A stretch of DNA of 64,000 nucleotides from an uncultured Clostridia bacterium (lineage in GTDB: Bacteria > Bacillota > Clostridia > UBA1381): assembly GCA_934501535.1 (NCBI GenBank), contig CAKSUM010000013.1, positions 1-64,000 on the forward strand, in the 5' to 3' direction. The notes beneath the pieces were generated by a model. It ran no database searches, had not been told where the DNA came from, and saw nothing but the letters and a program-made list of their open reading frames with translations. A program made the translations under genes and the position numbers. Shown here in pieces: positions 15,590-23,735 of the stretch. Within the stretch, counting starts at the first letter, position 1. The number at the start of each line of letters is the position of its first letter.

Positions 15590-16897
15590 TTATTTCCGTA
15601 TATCGAGCGCAAGACCGTCTTTGCACAGGCATACCGGCGCATTTTCACGCGTGAAGATGTCACGGAAAATAACATTTTCGAGCGTATGCTCCTCTCTCAT
15701 GCAGCGAAAATCGAGTGCACAGCCGGTGTCGCCGGGAAATCCGACCAGCGTTTCATCATATTTTGCGGCGCCGTCATAGTGAATGTTCTGAAAAAGAACA
15801 TTTTTCATGGATACGCCGGCATAACCCTGCGCATTGTTCGCCCATTCGGCGGTAAATTCCTCATAGAACGATGTGACCGCGTGCATGGTATTGCCGCCGG
15901 CATATACATCGCATACAGTCGAATCGGACAGCGCTCCGCCGAGGTAAACGGTTCCGCGAGTCAGCGAGAATATGCCGCGCGCGTGGATATTGTAGGTTTC
16001 GCCCGGGATTGACGGACGTTTGGTATAGTAATTGTTTTCGCCTATGCGCAGTACGCCCCACGGTCCGAGACTGCCCTCGGCTTCGCTTATATTTTCGATG
16101 TAAACATGGTGCAGCTTTGCGCCGTCACAGTTGCGGAGCGCAACAATTGTCTGCCGCGTATGAGCCAGGACGTTGCGGATTGTGATGTGGTGAATATCCG
16201 GGGTTTCGCCCTCAACCGCATATTTTTTCTCGCCGCCGCACGGAAATGCGGTGAGAGCCACAACATCATCGCCTGTCAGACCCGTAATATTTTCAATGAT
16301 GATATTATGACAGCCGCAGCGCACGTTTACGCCGTCCTGGTTATTGTTATAGGTTTCGAGGTCGAAGTGAATATTGCTCACGTGCCCGTTTGAGCAGTAC
16401 AGCTGATTTATCGCCCAGTGGCGCATGTTAATGCATGAAAATCCGGTCAGCTCATATTCGGTGAGGTTGTGGAAAAATATCAGATTATTCATGCGAATGT
16501 CGGGCATACCGTCCTTGCCGCTGTTCCACTCCCATAAATCATTTTTAAGTCCGCCGTCAAGAACAGCCTTCCCGATACCGATTATGCGGATATTGTGCTG
16601 CTTGCCGTCCGCCTTGTTTGAAATTTCGGTGAACATGTTTTCATTGCGGAAAACGTTGTCATATATGCCGTCTTTGAGGCGCAGTCGGCAGTTGTCAAGG
16701 ATAACCGTTATGTCGGACGGCAGAAGTATTGCCTTGTCGATTTCCCAGTATTCAAGCCCGGTGCGTGCGCAAAAACGCGGTATCACCACCGTGCGGACGC
16801 CACCTTCGACGGCGGTGCGTATTGCATTTTGTATCGTTTCCGAATCGGTTTTGCCGCAAAGCTCTTTCGCTCCTGCGGATACATAATCTTCGTACAT
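15590..16897 (-). CDS. GH28-like right-handed beta-helix protein without signal peptide
   Basis: A 435-residue protein, start at 16897 chosen because GGAG stands 8 bases upstream; the frame extends to 16975 without a ribosome site. It has the pectate-lyase/polygalacturonase beta-helix pattern: an N-terminal DSETIQNAIRTAVEGG stretch, then repeated IxxIxIxN coils. QDGVNV and TGDDVVAL match the first two GH28 catalytic motifs (NTDG, DD), but the HG and RIK motifs are not evident, so it may not be a true polygalacturonase. No signal peptide or membrane segment, so a cytoplasmic enzyme acting on imported oligosaccharides is possible. It stands alone. Confidence 0.75.
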   Translation of the reverse strand: MYEDYVSAGAKELCGKTDSETIQNAIRTAVEGGVRTVVIPRFCARTGLEYWEIDKAILLPSDITVILDNCRLRLKDGIYDNVFRNENMFTEISNKADGKQHNIRIIGIGKAVLDGGLKNDLWEWNSGKDGMPDIRMNNLIFFHNLTEYELTGFSCINMRHWAINQLYCSNGHVSNIHFDLETYNNNQDGVNVRCGCHNIIIENITGLTGDDVVALTAFPCGGEKKYAVEGETPDIHHITIRNVLAHTRQTIVALRNCDGAKLHHVYIENISEAEGSLGPWGVLRIGENNYYTKRPSIPGETYNIHARGIFSLTRGTVYLGGALSDSTVCDVYAGGNTMHAVTSFYEEFTAEWANNAQGYAGVSMKNVLFQNIHYDGAAKYDETLVGFPGDTGCALDFRCMREEHTLENVIFRDIFTRENAPVCLCKDGLALDIRK

Positions 16898-17030
16898 AAT
16901 AATCTCCGTTCTGCCGCAGACTGCTGCAAAAGCTGCTTTTGCATCAACTCCGTTCGGCTTATATTTGCAGAGCATGCCGCCGCACGGGCGTTGCCGAGAG
17001 CAGTCTGCTCCGTAAGAAATTTATGCAAAT

Positions 17031-17059
17031 ATTATATCATGCGCGGTTTTCGTTTGCAA
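17031..17059 (-). promoter_or_regulatory. Promoter of the beta-helix gene
   Basis: Minus strand TTGCAA (17054-17059), 17-base spacer, TATAAT (17031-17036) preceded by TGA, an extended -10. Confidence 0.65.
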
Positions 17060-17188
17060 TAATGATAAATAAAAAATGCGGTACAAAATTGTATAAAATT
17101 TCGATTTTTCCGCATACTGATAATATAGTATGCGTATGCGTGCTACAGCGCATGCTATCATTTACCCTTTTATCATATATACCACCGC

Positions 17189-17231
17189 AAGGGAGTACAG
17201 CAAAACGATTTCATTTTGCCGTACTCCCTTT
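17189..17231 (-). terminator. Hairpin behind purB
   Basis: AAGGGAGTAC and GTACTCCCTT, with GCAAAA/TTTTGC continuing the stem, directly downstream of purB. No T run follows on the minus strand, so it is a weak terminator candidate. Confidence 0.5.
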
Positions 17232-17237
17232 GAGTGT

Positions 17238-18668
17238 TTATACGTTTATTTCAACTGAAACTCCAAGCTCTGCCGCATTTTTTTCAAGGACTGGCGCTAC
17301 TTCGTCATTTATAAAATCGGTAACCTGCTCGCGGCTTCTGCCGACATAGTTTTCGGGTTTTAAGAGTTTTTTCAGACTGTCCATGTCCATGCCGAAAGAC
17401 TGGTCGGCTGCAATCAGTTCAAGCAGATTGTTTTCAAGACCGTCAACCTTTACGCGTTTTCCCGCCTCCATGGAGTAGCGGCGGATTTTTTCATGAAGCT
17501 CCTGTCTGTCGCCGCCGCGCTTTACGGCGTCCATCATGATATTTTCGGTCGCCATGAACGGAATTTCGCGCATGAACTGCTGCTCGATTACTTTCGGATA
17601 CACAACAAGCCCGTCAACAACGTTGATATACAGACTGAGTATTGCGTCAACGGCGAGGAACGCCTCGGGTATGCTGATACGCTTGTTCGCCGAATCGTCC
17701 AGCGTGCGCTCAAACCACTGCGTCGACGCGGTTATTGCCGGGTTGAGTGCGTCTACAATGACGTAACGTGCAAGCGAGCCTATACGCTCCGAGCGCATGG
17801 GATTGCGCTTATATGCCATTGCGGAGGAACCGATTTGCGATTTTTCAAACGGTTCTTCGATTTGCTTCAGGTGCTGCAAAAGGCGAATGTCGTTAGAGAA
17901 TTTGTATGCGCTCTGCGCTATGCCCGAAAGTACGCTCAGCATTTCGTAGTCGAGCTTGCGCGGATAAGTCTGACCGCTTACCGCAAAGCACGATTTATAG
18001 CCCATTTTTTCTGCAATCTTTTTGTCCAAAAGTTTGCATTTTTCGTGGTCGCCGTCAAAAAGCTCCAGAAAGCTCGCCTGCGTTCCGGTTGTTCCCTTTG
18101 AGCCGAGAAGTTTCGCTTTTGAAAGCTGATGTTCCGTGTTTTCAAGATCCATGAGCAAATCCTGGAGCCACAGTGTTGCTCTTTTGCCTACGGTTGTCGG
18201 CTGTGCCGGCTGAAAATGCGTGAAAGCAAGCGTCGGCTGCGCCTTATATTTTTCCGCAAACTTTGACAGCTCACATATTACGTTCACAAGTTTTTTATGT
18301 ACAAGCCGCATTGCCTCGGTCATGATAATTATGTCGGTGTTGTCGCCGACGTAGCAGCTTGTTGCGCCGAGATGGATTATCGGCTTCGCGGACGGACACT
18401 GCACGCCGAATGCATAGACATGGCTCATAACATCGTGCCGCACCTCTTTTTCGCGCTCCTTTGCAACGTCGTAGTTGATGTCATCGGCATGCGCTTTCAT
18501 TTCGGCAATCTGTTCATCGGTTATGTCAAGCCCCAGTTCTTTTTCGCTTTCAGCAAGCGCAATCCACAGCCTGCGCCATGTGGTGAATTTTTTGTCGGGC
18601 GAAAACAGGTACTGCATCTCCTTGGACGCATAGCGTGAATTGAGCGGTGATTCATATGTGTTATTCAT
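17238..18668 (-). CDS. purB: Adenylosuccinate lyase
   Basis: A 476-residue enzyme of the fumarase/aspartase superfamily. It splits SAICAR to AICAR and adenylosuccinate to AMP, both with release of fumarate, in cytoplasmic purine synthesis. The signature loop GSSAMAYKRNPMRSERI with the catalytic Ser is complete; the TTVGKRATLW and SKGTTGTQASF-like segments hold the other active-site His/Thr residues. The N-terminus MNNTYESPLNSRYAS is typical of the longer, eukaryote-like purB form. It has its own promoter and no purine neighbours here. Confidence 0.96.
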   Translation of the reverse strand: MNNTYESPLNSRYASKEMQYLFSPDKKFTTWRRLWIALAESEKELGLDITDEQIAEMKAHADDINYDVAKEREKEVRHDVMSHVYAFGVQCPSAKPIIHLGATSCYVGDNTDIIIMTEAMRLVHKKLVNVICELSKFAEKYKAQPTLAFTHFQPAQPTTVGKRATLWLQDLLMDLENTEHQLSKAKLLGSKGTTGTQASFLELFDGDHEKCKLLDKKIAEKMGYKSCFAVSGQTYPRKLDYEMLSVLSGIAQSAYKFSNDIRLLQHLKQIEEPFEKSQIGSSAMAYKRNPMRSERIGSLARYVIVDALNPAITASTQWFERTLDDSANKRISIPEAFLAVDAILSLYINVVDGLVVYPKVIEQQFMREIPFMATENIMMDAVKRGGDRQELHEKIRRYSMEAGKRVKVDGLENNLLELIAADQSFGMDMDSLKKLLKPENYVGRSREQVTDFINDEVAPVLEKNAAELGVSVEINV

Positions 18669-18700
18669 TTTTTATATCCTTTCCGTATCTTTCTGAATTA

Positions 18701-18729
18701 ATTATATTATACTTCCGCTGTTTTTGCAA
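18701..18729 (-). promoter_or_regulatory. Promoter of purB
   Basis: Minus strand TTGCAA (18724-18729), 17-base spacer, TATAAT (18701-18706), about 35 bases before the start codon. No purine riboswitch fits in this short leader. Confidence 0.7.
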
Positions 18730-18734
18730 GCTTT

Positions 18735-19115
18735 TTACAGAATATTTTGCGCCGTAACGCTGTAGTTTTCGGGAAGATGCTCCAAAAGATGCCGCAGCCG
18801 CATACAGTGCACCGCGGTTTCTGTGCGGTCGCCGTTTTCGACATAGCCGGCAAGCTCGGATATGCACACTTCGATTTCGTCGATGTTTTCGTGATTTATG
18901 ACCGACGCAAGCACGGTTTTGTGTTTTTTTACCGCGTCCGACAGTTCGGAGATTTTTTCGAGCGCCGCGTCAAAATCACCGCCGGCGGCAGCGTTGTTTA
19001 TTTCATCGCACCCGGCCGTGAGGCTGTCCGATATTGAACGGATATTCATATTAAACGCAATTCCGCCGCATGTCATCAATGCAGCGATTATCATAGCGCA
19101 GATAAAGCTTTTCAT
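18735..19115 (-). CDS. DUF4363 family protein
   Basis: A 126-residue protein. The start at 19115 overlaps the upstream stop as ATGA. An N-terminal hydrophobic segment (FICAMIIAALMTCGGIAF) acts as anchor or signal; the rest is an extracytoplasmic helical bundle with Glu/Asp-rich helices. This matches DUF4363 proteins, which in Clostridia are encoded next to DUF421 membrane proteins, as here. Function unknown; the translational coupling suggests a complex with the DUF421 protein. Confidence 0.8.
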   Translation of the reverse strand: MKSFICAMIIAALMTCGGIAFNMNIRSISDSLTAGCDEINNAAAGGDFDAALEKISELSDAVKKHKTVLASVINHENIDEIEVCISELAGYVENGDRTETAVHCMRLRHLLEHLPENYSVTAQNIL

Positions 19116-19750
19116 TTTTCGTCCTTTTCTCCTTTTTTCTGAATATACAGGTTTCCGCTGTCGGAAAGCATGGCAATGAAAATGCCGCTCATGTCGCTGC
19201 CTAACTTGTGCTCCAGCCATTTTCTATTTCTGCCCGAACGCGCAAGCTCGTTTTCGTTCAGTTCGCCGTCGGCGACCAGAAGATACGGAAGCTCCGATAT
19301 TCCGTCCTTTGTTTTTTCTATCACGCTCAGCTGACCGTTGGTTTCCAAAACCGCCACCTGTACCTCGGAAATATCGGGATAACCGGCAATTCGCAGCTGC
19401 TCCAAAAGGTCATTCAGGTTAAACCGCAGCCGTTCCAGCTCGCCCTCGTTTACATGCCCTTTGTACACCACGATGCTCGGCTCGCCCGTGATATACCGCC
19501 GCGCACGGCGGCTTTTCAGGCAGATAAACGACATGGTCACTTCGCCCACAAGCAGAGTCAGCACAGGCACAATCCCCGAAAGCAGCGGAATGTCGATTGC
19601 CTGCATCGGCACCGAGGCAAGGTCGGAAATCATGATTGCCACAACAAGCTCCGACGGCTGCATTTCACCGATTTGCCGTTTCCCCATAATCCGCATGGAC
19701 GCAACAACCAAAAGATACAAAAAAAGCGTCCGTATCATTAAAATCAGCAT
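19112..19750 (-). CDS. DUF421 family membrane protein (YetF-like)
   Basis: A 212-residue protein with three N-terminal transmembrane segments (about residues 2-20, 37-55, 57-80) and a cytoplasmic C-terminal domain. Conserved DUF421 marks are RIMGKRQIGEMQPSELV, the GEPSIVVYKGHVN loop and LRFNLNDLLEQLR. B. subtilis relatives (YetF, YdfS) are linked to germination or envelope function. Coupled to a DUF4363 gene. A second, diverged DUF421 protein is at 27643. Confidence 0.88.
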   Translation of the reverse strand: MLILMIRTLFLYLLVVASMRIMGKRQIGEMQPSELVVAIMISDLASVPMQAIDIPLLSGIVPVLTLLVGEVTMSFICLKSRRARRYITGEPSIVVYKGHVNEGELERLRFNLNDLLEQLRIAGYPDISEVQVAVLETNGQLSVIEKTKDGISELPYLLVADGELNENELARSGRNRKWLEHKLGSDMSGIFIAMLSDSGNLYIQKKGEKDEK

Positions 19751-19823
19751 GGCATATGCCGCCCCCTTTGCACCGGTTTTTTAATCTTTTATAATATTTT
19801 CCCAAAAAAATTCAATATTATTC

Positions 19824-19852
19824 TTTACTTTAATGATTTAAAGTGGTAAAAT
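19824..19852 (+). promoter_or_regulatory. yerC promoter with palindrome between the boxes
   Basis: TTTACT (19824-19829), 17-base spacer, TAAAAT (19847-19852). CTTTAA-TGAT-TTAAAG (19828-19843) is a perfect inverted repeat filling the spacer, a typical operator position. Confidence 0.6.
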
Positions 19853-19869
19853 ATATATGAGGTGATTTT

Positions 19870-20166
19870 ATGAATTCAAAGCTTGACGGGCAAACCGTCC
19901 ATACATTGTACCGGGCGCTGCTGTCGCTGAAAAACGAGGAGGAGTGTTCGGCGCTTTTGGAGGACTTGTGCACGATAACCGAAATAAAGTCGATGGCGCA
20001 GCGGCTGGAGGTCGCGCAGCTTTTGAGGAAAAATGAAATATACAGCGAGATTGCACACCGTACGGGTGCGTCCACGGCGACAATATCGCGCGTAAGCAGA
20101 TGCTTGAACTACGGTACGGGCGGCTACACCACGGTGTTGTCAAGACTGGGTGACGGCGATGAATAG
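19870..20166 (+). CDS. yerC: YerC/YecD family TrpR-related regulator
   Basis: A 98-residue DNA-binding protein with the TrpR-like helix-turn-helix: LLEDLCTITEIKSMAQRLEVAQLL followed by the HTH EIAHRTGASTATISRVSRCL (quoted in two pieces). This is the YerC/YecD branch of Firmicutes, related to the tryptophan repressor, with unknown ligand. It may regulate itself through the palindrome in its promoter. The methyltransferase gene begins 8 bases before its stop. A Trp-type importer lies 5 kb away, but a functional link is only speculation. Confidence 0.92.
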   Translation: MNSKLDGQTVHTLYRALLSLKNEEECSALLEDLCTITEIKSMAQRLEVAQLLRKNEIYSEIAHRTGASTATISRVSRCLNYGTGGYTTVLSRLGDGDE

Positions 20167-20902
20167 CTATACGAAATTTGCGTCTTTATATGACGGGCTG
20201 ATGAACGAGGATATTGATTACAGTATCTGGGCAGACTATATAGAGAATATGTTTGATTTTTTTGACCGCTCACCGGGGATAGTCTGCGACCTCGCATGCG
20301 GAACGGGGAATATGACCCTGCCGCTGGCACGGCGCGGCTATGACATGATAGGCGTGGACAAATCATTTGATATGCTCTCGATTGCGCGCTCAAAGGCGGC
20401 GGAGGAAAAGCTTGACGTGATGTTCCTTGAACAGGATTTGTCAAAGCTCGACCTTTACGGCGGCTGCGACGCTTTTTTGTGCATGATAGACGGATTTAAC
20501 TATATTTTAAACCCGAATACGCTCTGTAAAATTGCAAAGCGTATCCGCACGTGCTTTATGGAACCGGGTGCGATATTTATTTTTGACATCAGCAGCGAAT
20601 ACAAGCTGAAAAATTATATAGGAAACAATACATTTATTCATGACGGAGATAAGGTTTTTTATACGTGGGAAAATAAGTTCCGCGACAAGATAAAAATGTC
20701 CGATATGTACCTCAATTTTTTTGTAAAAAACGGGGGAACATATACACGCTTCGGGGAGCGGCACCTTCAGCGCGCATACTCGGAAAATGAGATAAAACGC
20801 ATATTTACGGCTGCCGGGTTTAAGAAAATAACGGCTTTTTCACCGCTCACGTTCGACGCTCCGAAAAGGGAGGATATGCGGATAGTTTTCGCCGCACAAT
20901 AG
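20159..20902 (+). CDS. Class I SAM-dependent methyltransferase
   Basis: A 247-residue protein. Start at 20159 (MNSYTKFASLYDGLM) overlaps yerC by 8 bases. SAM-binding motif I is VCDLACGTGNMTLPLA (about residues 41-56), followed by the acidic strand-end IGVDKS and motif III-like DAFLCMIDGFNYI. This is the typical YDG(L)M-starting group of small-molecule methyltransferases in Firmicutes, substrate unknown. Cytoplasmic. Probably co-transcribed with yerC. Confidence 0.87.
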   Translation: MNSYTKFASLYDGLMNEDIDYSIWADYIENMFDFFDRSPGIVCDLACGTGNMTLPLARRGYDMIGVDKSFDMLSIARSKAAEEKLDVMFLEQDLSKLDLYGGCDAFLCMIDGFNYILNPNTLCKIAKRIRTCFMEPGAIFIFDISSEYKLKNYIGNNTFIHDGDKVFYTWENKFRDKIKMSDMYLNFFVKNGGTYTRFGERHLQRAYSENEIKRIFTAAGFKKITAFSPLTFDAPKREDMRIVFAAQ

Positions 20903-20976
20903 ACGGTTTTGGCATCGGGCTGCGTCCGGTGACGGTATAATTTATACGAATGAAAAATAAAAAGGGGTGCATTTTT

Positions 20977-23502
20977 GTGACATGCAGAATAAGAAAAGTT
21001 TTTGTGCTTGCGGCTGCCGCGGCGCTGACGATGTGCATGAATATCGGCGCGGACAGGGCTGTATTTTCCGAAAACGCATATGCACAGACGGAGAGTGTTC
21101 CGATAGAGTCACTGTATTTTGATTGCGGTTACGCAAACGGTGTGACGCTTTCAATCGGTGAAACCATGACGTTTGAGCCGTACGTTTATCCGCCGGAAAC
21201 AACATCATATCTGATTTGGTCAACCTCCGACGCGTCTGTTGCCACGGTGGACAGCGACGGCGTTTTAACCGTAAACGGCTACGGAGATGTGACCGTAACG
21301 GCTAAAAGCTCGGACGGAGGCTGTGAGTACAGTCTGGATATTTACATCTGCGGGCCGAAATACTATAATGCCGATAAGTTAAAACTCAGCGTCGGCGAAA
21401 GATTTAAGCTGGATATAGTCAAGACTTACACACGTCCCAACGGTTATCAAGATGAATGGCGGTCAAGGGACGAATCGGTTGTCACCGTTGACAGTGACGG
21501 CACCGTACATGCGGTAGGCACGGGGAGCACAAGCGTGTACTGCTGGGATATTTCGGGAGAGTGTGACGTAACGGTGACGGACGGCGGCGAACCGGGCTTG
21601 GCGGTAGTGCGTCCGGACTGGGGAGGAGACGCAGTGTATACCGTGCTTGCCGGCGGAGAATATCCGCTGCCGCTGACAAATGCAAATGATGACTATGTCT
21701 ATGGAAGCTCGTATGACAGTACCGTTGCGGATTATGATGCGGACACACGCACCATAAAAGCGGTAGGCGCGGGCGAGTGCACTATTAATACGCAATACGG
21801 ATATTTGAATGTGAGAGTTATAAGCCCGTACGTCAAATATACCGTTAAAGACGGAGTAATTACGGAATGTATCGGCGCAAACGGCGCAATAATAATTCCC
21901 GATGAAATCGGCGGTGAAACAATTTGCGGAATAGGACAGAGGGCATTTTATGGAAGCGGATTAAAAAGCATTGTAATTCCGGGAACGGTGACGCATATAG
22001 ACTACTGCGCTTTTTATGGCTGTGACGAGCTTGAAAAGATTGTATTCAATGAGGGCTTGGAAACAATAGGCGATAGTGCGTTCGCGTCATGCGGCAGTTT
22101 AAAGGAAGTGATACTTCCGCAGACCGTGACCGGGATAGATGACGGCGCTTTCAGCGGCTGCGAAAATATTGAAAGAATATATCTGCCGCCGTCACTTAAG
22201 GAAATCGGTGATTCCGCCCTTGCGGACATCAGCTCCGATGCGCTGTATTACGGCGGCTCCCGAAAGGACTGGCTCGGCCTCGAAATCGGGAAGGGTAATG
22301 ACTGTTTCAGTGACATAGACAGCAATTACGGCAGTATTTATACGGCGGAGCAGCTTTATGAGATTGCGTCTTGCGCAAACAGCGGTTCGTCAATGAGAGG
22401 AAAAAAACTCGTGCTCATGAACGATATAAGCCTTGGCGGAGCGGAGTGGACGCCTATCGGAATTTCAGCGCCGGATAAGGTTTTTAACGGTTCCTTTGAC
22501 GGAAACGGACATACCGTATCCGATTTCAAAATCACAAAACCGCATGAATGTAACGGATTTTTCGGCATGGTGGACAGCAATGGCGAAATAAAAAATCTCA
22601 GTATAAAAAATGTAACGATAGATATAAGACCGCAGGACAGCCTTAATACTACTATGTTTACCGGGATTTTTGCCGGGTGGAGCGACGGTGCAATAACCGG
22701 CTGTTCGGCTTGCGGCAGTATCACGTTAGAGGAAAGCAGCAAAAGCGGAAGAAGAATCGGCGGCTTTGCCGGGAGGATTGCCGGAAGTACGTCGGAGTGT
22801 TCTTCCGAGGCGAAAATGCGTATAATCAACGATGCCGTTCAAACATATGAGGTCGGCGGATTTTGCGGAGAAGTGTACCGATGGTCGGGCAGCGGAAGTC
22901 TTTCGGATTGCACAGCTGTAAGCGATATATATTATAAGGGGGTCAGCCGCTTGGGTATAGGCGGAATTGCCGGGTATCAGGCGCCCGATGCCGTATCGAC
23001 GGTCAGATGCACTGCGAAAGGAAAGATAAATGCCGTATTTGACAATGATAAAGAAACGGAAGAACCGTATGTGTGGCTCGGCGGCATTATCGGGTTTAAT
23101 TGCAAGACCGTACAGGACAATATATCCTATATGGACATAGTTTACAGCAGCAAAAATGACATATATTCAGGCACGTTTTTCGGGTATACTGAATACGGCA
23201 AAACCGTAAGCGGAAATGAATGGCACGGAAGCCTGAACAGGGCGCCTTATGCGAGCTTTGATTTGCAAAGCAGCGGCGCGGAGGGGTACAAATATCAATA
23301 TACCGCCGCCGCACCACAGAATACCGGCGATTTTGCCGTGACGGCGCTGTACGCGGGAAATAAGCTGCTCGGCGTAATTACAGGCGGCGAAAGCAGCACG
23401 ATAACACTTTCGGAAAAGCCCGATAAATACAAAGTATTTGTATGGAGCAAGGCGGATAAAATTACGCCGCTGCAAACAGAGCTGAATGTCGATATGCATT
23501 AA
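20977..23502 (+). CDS. Large secreted protein with Ig-like, leucine-rich and GLUG repeats
   Basis: An 841-residue exported protein. The GTG at 20977 is preferred because AAGGGGTG lies 8 bases before it; the ATG at 20950 is only about 10 bases past a TATAAT. Signal peptide: TCRIRKVFVLAAAAALTM with cleavage near AYAQ. Residues about 45-280 hold BIG2-type Ig-like repeats (VATVDSDGVLTVNGYGDVTV, VVTVDSDGTVHAVGTG). About 290-420 are BspA-type LRR_5 repeats (IGDSAFASCGSLKEVILP). About 450-760 form a GLUG/beta-helix region (FNGSFDGNGHTVSDF, IGGFAGRIAG). No sorting signal or SLH domain, so attachment is unclear. Such proteins are usually adhesins or matrix-binding. Confidence 0.85.
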   Translation: MTCRIRKVFVLAAAAALTMCMNIGADRAVFSENAYAQTESVPIESLYFDCGYANGVTLSIGETMTFEPYVYPPETTSYLIWSTSDASVATVDSDGVLTVNGYGDVTVTAKSSDGGCEYSLDIYICGPKYYNADKLKLSVGERFKLDIVKTYTRPNGYQDEWRSRDESVVTVDSDGTVHAVGTGSTSVYCWDISGECDVTVTDGGEPGLAVVRPDWGGDAVYTVLAGGEYPLPLTNANDDYVYGSSYDSTVADYDADTRTIKAVGAGECTINTQYGYLNVRVISPYVKYTVKDGVITECIGANGAIIIPDEIGGETICGIGQRAFYGSGLKSIVIPGTVTHIDYCAFYGCDELEKIVFNEGLETIGDSAFASCGSLKEVILPQTVTGIDDGAFSGCENIERIYLPPSLKEIGDSALADISSDALYYGGSRKDWLGLEIGKGNDCFSDIDSNYGSIYTAEQLYEIASCANSGSSMRGKKLVLMNDISLGGAEWTPIGISAPDKVFNGSFDGNGHTVSDFKITKPHECNGFFGMVDSNGEIKNLSIKNVTIDIRPQDSLNTTMFTGIFAGWSDGAITGCSACGSITLEESSKSGRRIGGFAGRIAGSTSECSSEAKMRIINDAVQTYEVGGFCGEVYRWSGSGSLSDCTAVSDIYYKGVSRLGIGGIAGYQAPDAVSTVRCTAKGKINAVFDNDKETEEPYVWLGGIIGFNCKTVQDNISYMDIVYSSKNDIYSGTFFGYTEYGKTVSGNEWHGSLNRAPYASFDLQSSGAEGYKYQYTAAAPQNTGDFAVTALYAGNKLLGVITGGESSTITLSEKPDKYKVFVWSKADKITPLQTELNVDMH

Positions 23503-23735
23503 GCGCCGCGCGGTTTTGCACGGCTTGATAAGGCGGATTTTGCGGAAGAAAAATATCACTTTGCCGGGCAGGAAAAGACAGAGTTGAAACCGGATACGAT
23601 TTGGTGAATAAAATAAGCTGCGGACATCGTCCGAAAGAGGTTTGTTTTTTCGCAAACACTTGATTTTTGCTTAATTTTGTGATATAATTAATTAGTTGGA
23701 AAAGAGCGTATTTTCCGGTTAGGAGAGTAGAAAGA
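23503..23735 (+). other. Spacer upstream of gyrA
   Basis: It contains the gyrA promoter. A GC-rich stretch just after the LRR gene (about 23503-23540) can form a weak stem but no clear terminator. Nothing else seen. Confidence 0.5.
23660..23688 (+). promoter_or_regulatory. gyrA promoter
   Basis: TTGATT (23660-23665), 17-base spacer, TATAAT (23683-23688), about 40 bases before the start codon. Confidence 0.8.

Larger units (their letters stand above)
16898..17237. other. Intergenic region upstream of the beta-helix gene
   Basis: It contains the promoter of the beta-helix gene and a leader of about 125 bases with AGACTGCT...AGCAGTCT and GCAAAAGCAGCTTTTGC inverted repeats, then a short AT-rich tract and the hairpin behind purB. 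No gene recognised. Confidence 0.5.

Noticed and set aside
20950..20976. ATG at 20950 as start of the LRR protein
   Set aside because: It is too close to the -10-like TATAAT and lacks a ribosome site; the GTG at 20977 has AAGGGGTG at good distance and leaves a proper signal peptide.
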